In this document: positions 35,075 to 43,820 of the stretch, piece by piece
Position numbering within the stretch: the first letter of the stretch is position 1
How the letters are laid out: each line of letters opens with the position of its first letter
DNA from: Yeosuana marina
Lineage (GTDB): Bacteria > Bacteroidota > Bacteroidia > Flavobacteriales > Flavobacteriaceae
Length of the DNA stretch: 64,000 nt
Assembly (NCBI RefSeq): GCF_011762485.1
Contig: NZ_JAAKGI010000025.1
Location: 293,228-357,227, forward strand
Direction: 5' to 3'
Made by a program: the position numbers and the translations under genes
Notes under the pieces: generated by a model
What the model was told of the DNA's origin: nothing
The model's database searches: none
Seen by the model: only the letters and a program-made list of their open reading frames with translations

Positions 35075-35268
35075 ACGAGTATAGTGTTTAAGTTATTTGA
35101 GATAAAAATATAAAAAATAAATTAAAACACGCATTTTTTTGCAATAATATTGCTTGTTTTATTTTTATTTGCTTATTTTTAGGTATAAAAACCGCATAAA
35201 AATGCATTTTACAGAAAAAAAATTATGTTTATAAGCAATAAAATCTTATTTTTGATTAAATCAACTTT
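35075..35268. promoter_or_regulatory. Divergent control region between SusC and DeoR, with palindromes
   Basis: This 194-base AT-rich region serves both operons. It holds two operator-like palindromes: GCAATAATATTGC at 35141-35153 and AAAATGCATTTT at 35199-35210. The half-site AAGCAATA recurs at 35233-35240. On the minus strand no exact TAnnTTTG box is found; TAATTTAT-like sequence about 50 bases before SusC is a weak candidate. The palindromes are plausible binding sites for the DeoR protein, which would then control both directions. Confidence 0.5.
35247..35254 (+). promoter_or_regulatory. Candidate -7 box of the deoR operon
   Basis: TATTTTTG matches TAnnTTTG and lies 14 bases before the ATG of the regulator, giving a very short leader. 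The AAGCAATA half-site at 35233-35240 lies just upstream, where a bound repressor could block the promoter. Confidence 0.5.
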
Positions 35269-36018
35269 ATGAAAAAGAAGGAGCGACAACAAAAAGTAAT
35301 TGACGAAGTAAGCATTAACAGAAAAGTTAGCTCAAGTTTTCTATCTGAAAAATTAAACGTTTCTGAAGACACTATACGAAGAGATATTAAACAGCTAGAT
35401 GCTAAAGGTTTAATTACTAAAGTACACGGAGGCGCTATTTCAACTATTCAGAAACTCTATCATTATAACGAGGACGTTATATATAATAGAGAAAATAAAA
35501 TTAGTATTGCACAAAAAGCTATTTCTTTAATTGAAGATGGTATGGTTATTATTATTAGTGGAGGAACCACTAATTTAATGCTCGCTAAATTACTTCCAAA
35601 AGATTTAAAAGCAACTGTATATACTTACAGCCTACCTATAGCTATGCAATTAACCGAACATCCTTTAATTGAAACTATTTTTATTGGAGGCAAAATACAC
35701 AGAAGTTCTATGGTTACCACTGGTATTGACGTTATTCAATATTTATCTAATATTAGAGTGAATATTTGTTTTATGGGGGTTAGTGGCTTAAGTTTAGAAC
35801 AAGGTATTACAGACGAGGGTTATGAAGTGTCCCTAATAAAAAAAGCGATGATAAATGCCGCCGAACATATTGTTTATTTAGCTACCTCAAACAAATTAAA
35901 CTTAAGACATAATTATGATGTTTGTAATCTTAACGAGATTGACACCGTAGTAACTGATTTAAATTCAGATGATCCAAAACTTAAAGACTATATTTCTGCA
36001 GGTGTAAACTTATTATAA
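35269..36018 (+). CDS. DeoR-family transcriptional regulator
   Basis: A 249-residue DeoR/GlpR-type regulator. Residues 1-56 are the winged helix, with the family motif VSEDTIRRDIKQLDAKGLITKVHGGA, here at about residues 31-56. The remainder is the sugar-phosphate-isomerase-like sensor domain with ISGGTTNLMLAKLL and FMGVSGLSLEQGITD. DeoR proteins usually respond to a phosphorylated sugar from the pathway they control. MurNAc-6-P, GlcNAc-6-P or glucosamine-6-P are therefore likely effectors. It is divergent from SusC and first in a four-gene plus-strand unit with namZ, epimerase and namZ. Confidence 0.93.
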   Translation: MKKKERQQKVIDEVSINRKVSSSFLSEKLNVSEDTIRRDIKQLDAKGLITKVHGGAISTIQKLYHYNEDVIYNRENKISIAQKAISLIEDGMVIIISGGTTNLMLAKLLPKDLKATVYTYSLPIAMQLTEHPLIETIFIGGKIHRSSMVTTGIDVIQYLSNIRVNICFMGVSGLSLEQGITDEGYEVSLIKKAMINAAEHIVYLATSNKLNLRHNYDVCNLNEIDTVVTDLNSDDPKLKDYISAGVNLL

Positions 36019-36078
36019 TATAACAACTCAACGAAGGACCGTTTATTATTAAAGTACTTCGTTTAAAAAACAAAAAAA

Positions 36079-37305
36079 ATGATACACAAAAAAATTTTTA
36101 AAAGTAGTTTCCTTCTTTCATTATTATTTTTAATGTCCATTTCGGTAAGCTGTCAGAAAAAAAATAAAACTCAAAAACCAGCCTTAAATGAACATAAAAA
36201 CATTATTGTTGGAGCCAATGAAACTGAAGCATATTTAGGTTTATTAAAAAATAAAAATGTTGCAGTTGTTGCCAATAACACCTCAGTCATTTTTAAAAAT
36301 GACTCATCTAAATACGAACACTTAGTTGACTCTTTGTTAACATTACACATTAATATTACTAAGGTTTTTGCACCAGAACATGGCTTTAGGGGAAAGGCCG
36401 ATGCAGGCGAAGTTGTTACCAATTCAATAGACAGTAAAACTAAATTACCTGTATATTCATTATACGGAGCAAACGAAAAACCATCATCTGAAGTTTTAAA
36501 AAACGTTAATATGGTAGTTTTTGATATTCAAGATGTCGGTGTAAGGTTTTACACTTATATATCTACTTTACATTATGTTATGGAAGCTTGTGCGGAAAAC
36601 GGAATTCCAGTCATTGTTTTAGACAGACCAAACCCAAACGGTCATTATGTTGATGGCCCTATTGTAGAAAGTGACTTTAAAAGTTTTGTAGGAATGCATC
36701 CTGTTCCAATAGCTTATGGGATGACTATTGGCGAATATGCTAAAATGATAAACGGCGAAAAATGGTTAGACAATGGTATTCATTGTGATCTTACCGTAAT
36801 TCCTCTAAAAAATTACACACATAACTCCACTTATAGCCTACCATTAAGACCCTCACCTAATCTTCCTAATGATAAATCTATAAATCTATATCCTAGTTTA
36901 TGCCTGTTTGAAGGAACTAACGTTAGTTGTGGAAGAGGTACCGAAATGCAATTTCAAATATTTGGTTCTCCAAGTTTACCAAAAGACTCATATAAATTCA
37001 CCTTTACTCCTGAACCTAATTTTGGATCAAAAAAACCAAAACACATGGGACAGGAATGTTATGGTTTAGACTTGTCTAAGACTAAGGATTTAGACCATTT
37101 AAATTTTTCTTGGCTTATTGACGCATATCATGCAACGTCTCAGAAAGATGTATTCTTTAATAAATTTTTTAACAAACTAGCTGGTTCAGAAAAACTTAAA
37201 AATCAAATTGAACAAGGGCTAACCATGGAAGAAATAAGAGCATCTTGGCAAAAAGATTTAGAAGCTTTTAAAACAATAAGAAAAAAGTATTTAATGTACC
37301 CATGA
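36079..37305 (+). CDS. namZ: NamZ-type exo-beta-N-acetylmuramidase lipoprotein, copy 2
   Basis: A 408-residue DUF1343/GH171 lipoprotein (ISVSC, lipid Cys25), so periplasmic or surface-exposed. The conserved FAPEHGFRG has the Glu (residue 100) at the position of the proposed catalytic Glu of B. subtilis NamZ. VVFDIQDVGVRFYTYISTLH, VLDRPNPNG and YGMTIGEYA follow. It would release MurNAc from the non-reducing end of glycan strands or from MurNAc-GlcNAc. It starts 60 bases after deoR and ends 7 bases before the epimerase gene. The third copy downstream is closely similar, including a shared block from about residue 253 to 295, which points to recent tandem duplication. Confidence 0.9.
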   Translation: MIHKKIFKSSFLLSLLFLMSISVSCQKKNKTQKPALNEHKNIIVGANETEAYLGLLKNKNVAVVANNTSVIFKNDSSKYEHLVDSLLTLHINITKVFAPEHGFRGKADAGEVVTNSIDSKTKLPVYSLYGANEKPSSEVLKNVNMVVFDIQDVGVRFYTYISTLHYVMEACAENGIPVIVLDRPNPNGHYVDGPIVESDFKSFVGMHPVPIAYGMTIGEYAKMINGEKWLDNGIHCDLTVIPLKNYTHNSTYSLPLRPSPNLPNDKSINLYPSLCLFEGTNVSCGRGTEMQFQIFGSPSLPKDSYKFTFTPEPNFGSKKPKHMGQECYGLDLSKTKDLDHLNFSWLIDAYHATSQKDVFFNKFFNKLAGSEKLKNQIEQGLTMEEIRASWQKDLEAFKTIRKKYLMYP

Positions 37306-37312
37306 TGACATA

Positions 37313-38266
37313 ATGAAAATCGTAATCATAGGTGGAACTGGACACATTGGCACTTATTTGATTCCTCGTTTAGTAATGAAGGGACACGAAGTTGTCTGTA
37401 TAAGTCGGAAAAAGAGACAGCCATATGACATGCTTCCCGTATGGAAATTTGTGAAACAAATGGCTATTGATAGAAACAAAGCAGAACGACAAGGTATCTT
37501 TGGCTCGCAAATTAAAGACTTAAAAGCCGACATATTAATAGACCTCATTTGTTTTACACCAGAAAGTGCATCCATGCTTGTAAAAGCTCTTGCAGGAAAT
37601 ATTCAACATTTTATACACTGCGGCTCTATGTGGGTACATGGACATAGCTCTCAAGTCCCTACATATGAAAGTCAAGAGCGCAGCCCTTTCGGTGAATATG
37701 GTATTAATAAAGCGAATATTGAATCATATTTAATTTCAATGTCCCAACAAAAAGGATTTCCAGTTACTATATTACATCCCGGACATATTACTGGACCTGG
37801 TTGGCTACCCATTAATCCCGTAGGCAACCAAAATCCAGAAACATTTATAAAATTAGCTAAAGGCAAAGAAATAATTTTACCAAATCTTGGAATGGAAACT
37901 GTCCATCATGTACATGCAGATGATGTTGCGCAGGCATTCGTTAATAGTATTGAAAACAGGCAAAATTCAATAGGAGAAAGTTTTCATGTTGTCTCAGAAC
38001 AAGCAATTACTTTAAGAGGGTATGCTAATGCCATGGCTAAATGGTTTGGACAAGAAACTAAGCTTAGCTTTTTACCATATAATGAATGGAAAAAAATAGT
38101 TAGCAAAAAAGATGCTGAATTAACATGGGATCACATTAGCCATAGCCCTAATGGCAGTATTGTAAAAGCAAAGAAATTACTGAATTACAATCCAAGATAT
38201 AGTTCGCTGCAAGCTGTACAAGAGTCAATTAAGTACTATTTTGCTAAAGAAAACATATTAATATGA
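37313..38266 (+). CDS. NAD(P)-dependent epimerase/dehydratase-like protein (extended SDR)
   Basis: A 317-residue extended short-chain dehydrogenase. The N-terminus KIVIIGGTGHIGTYL has the GxxGxxG nucleotide motif. YGINK (about residue 127-131) is the YxxxK active-site pair, with the preceding HCGSMWVHG as the Ser-containing strand. Family members act on nucleotide sugars or free sugar derivatives with NAD(P). It is sandwiched between two NamZ lipoprotein genes, 7 bases after the first, and has no signal peptide. It may oxidise, epimerise or reduce MurNAc, anhydro-MurNAc or a related sugar before catabolism. No precise reaction can be named. Confidence 0.82.
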   Translation: MKIVIIGGTGHIGTYLIPRLVMKGHEVVCISRKKRQPYDMLPVWKFVKQMAIDRNKAERQGIFGSQIKDLKADILIDLICFTPESASMLVKALAGNIQHFIHCGSMWVHGHSSQVPTYESQERSPFGEYGINKANIESYLISMSQQKGFPVTILHPGHITGPGWLPINPVGNQNPETFIKLAKGKEIILPNLGMETVHHVHADDVAQAFVNSIENRQNSIGESFHVVSEQAITLRGYANAMAKWFGQETKLSFLPYNEWKKIVSKKDAELTWDHISHSPNGSIVKAKKLLNYNPRYSSLQAVQESIKYYFAKENILI

Positions 38267-38327
38267 CAATAATATCAATTAATATCAGAAGCTTTTTAAA
38301 AAAATAATCCTAATAAAATATTAAGAA

Positions 38328-39584
38328 ATGATAAAGCGTATTACCCTTATTTCATCGTTAATATTGTTATTATTAACCCTTAGTTGCTTTACACCAAATA
38401 AAGACAAAAAAGATTTATCTATAAAAGAAAAGAAGAACATTGTTGTTGGAGCTAATCAAACGGAAAACTATATAAACCTTTTAAAAGGTAAAAACATAGC
38501 TGTTGTAGCAAACAACACGTCTGTTATTTTTAAAAACGACACCGCACGTTATACCCATCTGGTTGATTCTTTATTATCACTGGGGATTCATATCACAAAA
38601 GTTTTTGCACCAGAACACGGTTTTAGAGGGACAGCTGATGCAGGAGAAGATTTAACCGATACCATAGATTCTAAAACAGGATTACAAATAATATCGCTGT
38701 ATGGGGAAAATAAAAATCCAACAAAAAAACAAATATATAATTACAGAAAACCGACGCCTGAACAATTAAATAACATCGACGCTATTGTGTTTGACATCCA
38801 AGATGTTGGAGTACGGTTTTACACCTATATATCAACACTTCATAATGTTATGGAAGCCTGTGCCGAAAATAACATCCCTCTTATTGTTTTAGATAGACCA
38901 AACCCAAATGGTCATTACGTTGATGGGCCTGTTTTAGAAGAAAACACAAAAAGTTATGCTGGACTCGGCCCCATACCAATAGTATATGGAATGACCATTG
39001 GCGAATATGCTTTAATGACAAATGGCGAAAAATGGCTAAATAATGGTATTCAATGCAACCTTAAAGTAATCCGATTAAAAAATTACACACATAAGTCCAC
39101 ATATAGCTTACCGTTAAGGCCTTCCCCTAATCTTCCCAATGATAAATCAATAAACTTATATCCAAGTTTATGCCTTTTCGAAGGAACCAACGTTAGTTGT
39201 GGAAGAGGTACAGAAATGCAATTTCAAATATTTGGATCGCCTTATCTCCCTAGTAATATCTATAACTTTTCGTTTGTACCTAAACCAAATTTCGGTTCAA
39301 AAAACCCAAAACATGAAAATGAAAAATGTTATGGACTGGATTTATCAGAAGCAGACAACCTACAAAGTATAAATTTTAGTTGGCTCATAGATGCTTATCG
39401 CTCAACAACGATGAAAACTGACTTTTTTAGAGATAAAGCTTTCAACAAACTAGCAGGAAACATCTTGCTTAAACAACAAATTGAACAAGGGCTAAGCATG
39501 GAAGAAATAAGAGCTTCTTGGCAAAAAGATTTAACTAAATTCAACAAAACAAGAGCAAAATATCTCATATATCCTGAGAATTAA
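38328..39584 (+). CDS. namZ: NamZ-type exo-beta-N-acetylmuramidase lipoprotein, copy 3
   Basis: A 418-residue paralogue of the copy at 36079-37305, again a lipoprotein (TLSC, lipid Cys20) with FAPEHGFRG (Glu96). It differs by an insertion of about 13 residues after YGENKNPT (QIYNYRKPTPEQLN) just before the VFDIQDVG strand. The mature N-terminus also diverges. The C-terminal IEQGLSMEEIRASWQKDL is nearly identical to copy 2. Two active copies in one unit may have different chain-length or peptide-substituent preferences. It ends the plus-strand unit; about 150 bases with no clear hairpin follow. Confidence 0.9.
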   Translation: MIKRITLISSLILLLLTLSCFTPNKDKKDLSIKEKKNIVVGANQTENYINLLKGKNIAVVANNTSVIFKNDTARYTHLVDSLLSLGIHITKVFAPEHGFRGTADAGEDLTDTIDSKTGLQIISLYGENKNPTKKQIYNYRKPTPEQLNNIDAIVFDIQDVGVRFYTYISTLHNVMEACAENNIPLIVLDRPNPNGHYVDGPVLEENTKSYAGLGPIPIVYGMTIGEYALMTNGEKWLNNGIQCNLKVIRLKNYTHKSTYSLPLRPSPNLPNDKSINLYPSLCLFEGTNVSCGRGTEMQFQIFGSPYLPSNIYNFSFVPKPNFGSKNPKHENEKCYGLDLSEADNLQSINFSWLIDAYRSTTMKTDFFRDKAFNKLAGNILLKQQIEQGLSMEEIRASWQKDLTKFNKTRAKYLIYPEN

Positions 39585-39734
39585 AAACTTTTCTTAAAAC
39601 ACCAATCATCTACCAATATTTTAAAATCATTATTAAAAAAACTATTTTGAGGTTAAATAATATTGCTTAATTTAGATGTTGATGATTCAACTGTTTATTT
39701 CAAGCAACATAGATTTTTTAACCCACTGGTTATA

Positions 39735-40688
39735 ATGAAAAAACTTACTATTCTTGTCCTAATTTTGCTACCCTTATTTGGCTTTACTCAAGCTAATAAA
39801 TTCATACGAAAAGGTCAAAGAGCCACAGACCCTCAAGAGAAAATCAGCCTTTTTTCTGAAGCCATTAAATTAGAGCCAGAAAATCTTGATGCTTATTTTT
39901 ACAGAGGTGTGACTAGAGACAATATAGGAGATCACAATGGTGCTATAATGGATTATACTAAGGTGATTTTTTTTAGTCCGAGTGCAGACGTCTACTTTAA
40001 TAGAGGTAATTCAAAATACAGTTTGATGGATTATTTTGGAGCCAAAGAAGATTTTGAAAAAGCGATAGAACTAGATACCAGCTTTATTCAAGCCAAATAC
40101 AGTTTGGCCGTCACTAAGTTTAATCTAGAAGATTATGAAGGTGCTATTTTAGACTTAAAAAAAATGAATCCTAAAACGCCAAATATTCTTATGCTTCTGG
40201 GCCAATCTTATGAGGCTCTTGATGATTTTAAAAATGCTTTACTAAGCTATACTTCAGCTGTTTTAAATAGTCCTGACACCCAAACTTTTTATGCTCGTGG
40301 TCAGTTTTATATGGGAATAAACTACTATAAAAATGCCAATGAAGATTTTACCATGTCTGCGTCTTTAGATAACACCAATGTACCTGCCTTCTTTTTTACA
40401 GCGGTCTCTTATTATTTTTTAGGTGAATTTGACCAAGCATTAAATTATTTTTCACAAGTTTACAAATATGATGCTACAGATATTGATGCCGCCATTGGAC
40501 TTGCATTAACGTATTATCATTTAAAAGATCTTCCCAACACAAAACTGTACTTTCAAAAGGCTAAAAACCTGCTTAAAGAATCTGCTTTAGATGAAGATGA
40601 CGGCATAAATCTTTTTAAAGACACCTATTGGTTTCAAAAGCAACAATATGCACTCAAAAAAGATTTTGAAACCTTAAATAATTTATAG
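39735..40688 (+). CDS. Tetratricopeptide repeat protein, exported
   Basis: A protein of 317 residues made almost wholly of TPR helices (repeated NLDAYFYRGVTRDN, ADVYFNRGNSKYS, ALLSYTSAVLNSPD and similar). I place the start at the ATG at 39735 rather than the longer reading from 39663, because the product then begins MKKLTILVLILLPLFGFTQA, a clean signal peptide ending TQA. TPR proteins act as periplasmic or outer-membrane scaffolds. Nothing in the sequence gives a partner. It is convergent with rsmG and separated from the peptidoglycan locus by 150 bases, so it is probably not part of it. Confidence 0.85.
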   Translation: MKKLTILVLILLPLFGFTQANKFIRKGQRATDPQEKISLFSEAIKLEPENLDAYFYRGVTRDNIGDHNGAIMDYTKVIFFSPSADVYFNRGNSKYSLMDYFGAKEDFEKAIELDTSFIQAKYSLAVTKFNLEDYEGAILDLKKMNPKTPNILMLLGQSYEALDDFKNALLSYTSAVLNSPDTQTFYARGQFYMGINYYKNANEDFTMSASLDNTNVPAFFFTAVSYYFLGEFDQALNYFSQVYKYDATDIDAAIGLALTYYHLKDLPNTKLYFQKAKNLLKESALDEDDGINLFKDTYWFQKQQYALKKDFETLNNL

Positions 40689-40697
40689 AGAATTTGA

Positions 40698-41324
40698 TTA
40701 TTTATATTTTATAGGCAAATGCACCACTTTTTTAGTTTCAAAAAAATCTTCATTAAAATAATCACTTAAATTATAAATAGTAGTTGTTTTATAATCTTTA
40801 AGTTCCTCTGACAAATCACCTCCTTTTAAATATAAGATACCATTTTTTAGCGAGTGGTTTTGCTTTTTGGCAATTTTTCCTTTAGTCCAATGCACAAAGG
40901 TGGGCATAGCGGCAACCGCTCTGCTAATTATAAAATCATAAGTCCCCTGAATCTCTTCAACGCGACTATGGGTTGTTTTAACATTGGTTAGCCCTAAACC
41001 TTCAACAACCTCATCAACTACTTTCAGTTTTTTAGCAATACTATCAACTAAATGAAATGAGCAATTTGGGAATAGGATTGCCAAAGGAATACCAGGAAAT
41101 CCACCACCAGTGCCAACATCCAATAACTTGGAACCTTCCTTAAAAGTTATTACCTTTGCTATACCTAGAGAATGCAACACATGGCGCAGATATAATTCAT
41201 CGATATCCTTTCTAGACACAACATTTATTTTTAAATTCCAATCTTGATAAAGAGATTCTAATTTTTTAAATTTTAAAATTTGATCTTCCGTAATATTTGG
41301 GAAATATTTTAAAATCAGCTCCAT
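40698..41324 (-). CDS. rsmG: 16S rRNA (guanine-N7) methyltransferase RsmG (GidB)
   Basis: A 208-residue SAM-dependent methyltransferase that modifies G527 of 16S rRNA. The SAM motif LDVGTGGGFPGIPLAILFP, the N-terminal NVVSRKDIDELYLRHVLHSL and the later DFIISRAVAAMPTF are characteristic of GidB. Length is normal. It reads away from the desaturase gene and converges with the TPR gene, with only 9 bases between stops and no clear terminator. Confidence 0.96.
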   Translation of the reverse strand: MELILKYFPNITEDQILKFKKLESLYQDWNLKINVVSRKDIDELYLRHVLHSLGIAKVITFKEGSKLLDVGTGGGFPGIPLAILFPNCSFHLVDSIAKKLKVVDEVVEGLGLTNVKTTHSRVEEIQGTYDFIISRAVAAMPTFVHWTKGKIAKKQNHSLKNGILYLKGGDLSEELKDYKTTTIYNLSDYFNEDFFETKKVVHLPIKYK

Positions 41325-41391
41325 TTGTGTTAAATTTTCAACAAAAATATAGTTTTTATATCCATATTTTTACAAAAAAACGTTATTACTT

Positions 41392-41421
41392 CACTTGGTT
41401 TATAGTTATCTTTGCCAAGTG
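41392..41421 (+). promoter_or_regulatory. Desaturase promoter: -7 box inside an inverted repeat
   Basis: TATCTTTG at 41407-41414 is a full TAnnTTTG match. It is framed by CACTTGG at 41392-41398 and CCAAGTG at 41415-41421, a perfect 7-bp inverted repeat with 16 bases between the arms. A protein bound to both arms would cover the promoter. The start codon of the desaturase lies 45 bases downstream. Confidence 0.6.
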
Positions 41422-41466
41422 TATTATAAATCGAATAAATTTAACAATACCTTTTAAATTAATAGC

Positions 41467-42561
41467 ATGACAAAACAAGCTCTATCCTTTTCTAGAACGG
41501 ACTCAGCAAAATTTTTTAAAACACTCAACAAACGAGTTAACGATTACTTTAAAGAGAATAATATTAAACGTACAGGTAACTGGAAATTATATATTAAAAC
41601 AATTATAATGTTTACCTTATTTATTGTTCCAGTTGTCTTGGTTTTAACTGTAGATTTACCTGTTTGGACACAAATTCTATTTATGGTTATTGTCGGCATT
41701 GGAATGGCCGGCGTTGGAATGAATGTAATGCATGATGCAAACCATGGCTCTTTTTCAAGTAAAAAATGGATTAACAAATTAATGGGCAGTAGTATATACA
41801 TCTTGGCTGGAAACGATTATAATTGGAAAGTACAGCATAATGTGTTACATCATACCTATACCAATATACAAGGACACGATGAGGATATTGATGCTGGTAG
41901 AATTATTAGATTTTCTAAGCATACTAAATGGCTTAAAATTCATCAGTATCAAAAATATTATGCCTTCTTTTTATATGGGTTATTAACGGCTAATTGGGCC
42001 ATTACTACCGATTTTATTCAAACGTATCAATACCTAAAGAGAAAGCTATCTTATGGTAAATTTCCAAATCCAGCAACACAATGGACTAAATTGATTATTG
42101 GAAAAATAATTTATTATTCCGTTTGGATTGTATTACCATTGTCTTTAGGATTTGCATGGTGGGAGGTTTTAATTGGTTTCTTTATTATGCACTACACGGC
42201 AGGAATTATTTTAAGTGTCATTTTTCAATTAGCACACGTGATGCCTAATACGGAAATGCCTGTACCAGATGAAGATGGTAATATGAAAAACACTTGGGCT
42301 ATTCATCAATTGTTTACTACTTCAAATTTTTCACCTGAAAGCTGGATTGTTGAATTTTATACAGGTGGTTTAAACAGACAAGTTGAACATCATTTATTTT
42401 CAAATATTAGTCATGTTCATTACAGTAAAATAGCTAAAATAGTTAAGGAAACTGCTCGCGAATTTAGCTTACCGTATAATGAATACAAAACATTCTGGAA
42501 AGCCGTTACTGAACATTATAACCAATTAAAAGAACTAGGGCAAAAACCTAGTTTAGCCTAA
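41467..42561 (+). CDS. Membrane fatty acid desaturase
   Basis: A 364-residue di-iron membrane desaturase that puts a double bond into acyl chains. The three histidine boxes are present: HDANHGS (H-x4-H), HNVLHH (HxxxHH) and QVEHH (QxxHH). Four long hydrophobic segments surround them. The QxxHH third box is typical of the front-end/acyl-lipid group, but no cytochrome b5 domain is attached. The likely role is control of membrane fluidity. The start follows the palindrome-flanked promoter, and the aminotransferase begins 24 bases after the stop. Confidence 0.93.
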   Translation: MTKQALSFSRTDSAKFFKTLNKRVNDYFKENNIKRTGNWKLYIKTIIMFTLFIVPVVLVLTVDLPVWTQILFMVIVGIGMAGVGMNVMHDANHGSFSSKKWINKLMGSSIYILAGNDYNWKVQHNVLHHTYTNIQGHDEDIDAGRIIRFSKHTKWLKIHQYQKYYAFFLYGLLTANWAITTDFIQTYQYLKRKLSYGKFPNPATQWTKLIIGKIIYYSVWIVLPLSLGFAWWEVLIGFFIMHYTAGIILSVIFQLAHVMPNTEMPVPDEDGNMKNTWAIHQLFTTSNFSPESWIVEFYTGGLNRQVEHHLFSNISHVHYSKIAKIVKETAREFSLPYNEYKTFWKAVTEHYNQLKELGQKPSLA

Positions 42562-42585
42562 CCATAAAATACTTTTACAAACAAC

Positions 42586-43770
42586 ATGCAATTACTATCT
42601 GATAGAATTTTAAATATGGCTACCTCTGCAACGCTAGCCATGGCTGCAAAAGCACGAGAATTACGAACTGAAGGAAAAGATATTATTGGGTTAAGTTTAG
42701 GCGAACCCGATTTTAACACGCCCGATTTCATTAAAGATGCAGCAATTCAAGCCATTAATGACAATTACAACTCATACTCACCTGTTGATGGCTATGCAGA
42801 TTTAAAACAAGCCATTATCACAAAGTTTAAACGTGATAATAATTTAACCTATACACCAACTCAAATAGTCGTTTCTACTGGAGCCAAACAATCTTTAGCT
42901 AATGTTGCCGCGGTTATGGTGAACAAAGGTGATGAAGTTATTATGCCATGTCCATATTGGGTAAGTTATGCTGATATTGTAAAACTAAATGAAGGAATTC
43001 CTGTTGAAGTACCAACAACGATTGCTACAGATTTTAAAATGACTCCTGAACAATTGGAAGCAGCTATAACACCAAAAACTAAAATGATTTGGTTTAGTTC
43101 GCCTTGCAATCCAAGTGGTTCAATTTATAGTAAAGAAGAACTAAGAGGTTTAGCCGATGTTTTAGTAAAATATCCAGATATTTATGTGGTTTCAGACGAA
43201 ATTTACGAACACATTAATTACGTTGGAGGTCATGAAAGTATAGCACAATTTGAAGACATGTATGATCGTACTATCACGGTTAATGGTGTTTCAAAAGCCT
43301 TTGCAATGACAGGATGGCGTATTGGATATATTGGTGGTCCAGAAAAAATAGCGAGAGCCTGTAATAAAATGCAAGGACAAATTACAAGTGGAGCTAACTG
43401 TATTGCACAACGTGCAACCATAACAGCTTTAAACGCAGAACCGTCTAAAGTTAAATACATGATTGACGAGTTTAAAGTGCGTCGTGATTTAATTTTAAGT
43501 TTGTTAAATGAGATTGAAGGGTTTAAAACCAATACTCCAGAAGGAGCTTTTTACGTGTTCCCAAATATTTCTCATTTCTTTGGAAAAACGCTTCGAGGTA
43601 AAACCATAAACAACGCCTCTGATTTTTCTATGTATTTATTAGAAGAAGCTTTAGTAGCCACTGTTGATGGTGGTGCTTTTGGAAATCCTGATTGTATTCG
43701 AATTTCTTATGCTGCGTCTCAAGAACAAATTATTGAAGCCATTAAACGTATAAAAGAAGCTTTAAGCTAA
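42586..43770 (+). CDS. Pyridoxal-phosphate aminotransferase, class I (aspartate aminotransferase-like)
   Basis: A 394-residue PLP-dependent aminotransferase. Signatures are SLGEPDFNTPDFIKDAA, STGAKQSLANV for phosphate binding, SSPCNPSGS, VSDEIYEHI and the PLP-lysine loop NGVSKAFAMTGWRIGY. The C-terminal VDGGAFGNPDCIRISYA holds the carboxylate-binding Arg. It is closest to the Bacillus/Thermus type aspartate (or aspartate/prephenate) aminotransferase. Operon order with the desaturase may be incidental. A terminator follows. Confidence 0.93.
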   Translation: MQLLSDRILNMATSATLAMAAKARELRTEGKDIIGLSLGEPDFNTPDFIKDAAIQAINDNYNSYSPVDGYADLKQAIITKFKRDNNLTYTPTQIVVSTGAKQSLANVAAVMVNKGDEVIMPCPYWVSYADIVKLNEGIPVEVPTTIATDFKMTPEQLEAAITPKTKMIWFSSPCNPSGSIYSKEELRGLADVLVKYPDIYVVSDEIYEHINYVGGHESIAQFEDMYDRTITVNGVSKAFAMTGWRIGYIGGPEKIARACNKMQGQITSGANCIAQRATITALNAEPSKVKYMIDEFKVRRDLILSLLNEIEGFKTNTPEGAFYVFPNISHFFGKTLRGKTINNASDFSMYLLEEALVATVDGGAFGNPDCIRISYAASQEQIIEAIKRIKEALS

Positions 43771-43788
43771 TTTCTGATTTATAAAATT

Positions 43789-43820
43789 AAAGAAGCCATT
43801 TGTTGTTAGTGGCTTTTTAA
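43789..43820. terminator. Bidirectional terminator between the aminotransferase and the ABC exporter
   Basis: AAAGAAGCCA pairs through AAGCCA (43793-43798) and TGGCTT (43810-43815), flanked by A- and T-tracts on either side. The stem overlaps the stop codon of the exporter gene. It is short, so efficiency is uncertain. Confidence 0.6.

Noticed and set aside
39663..39734. Longer N-terminus of the TPR protein
   Set aside because: The extra 24 residues precede a perfect signal peptide that starts at the ATG at 39735.
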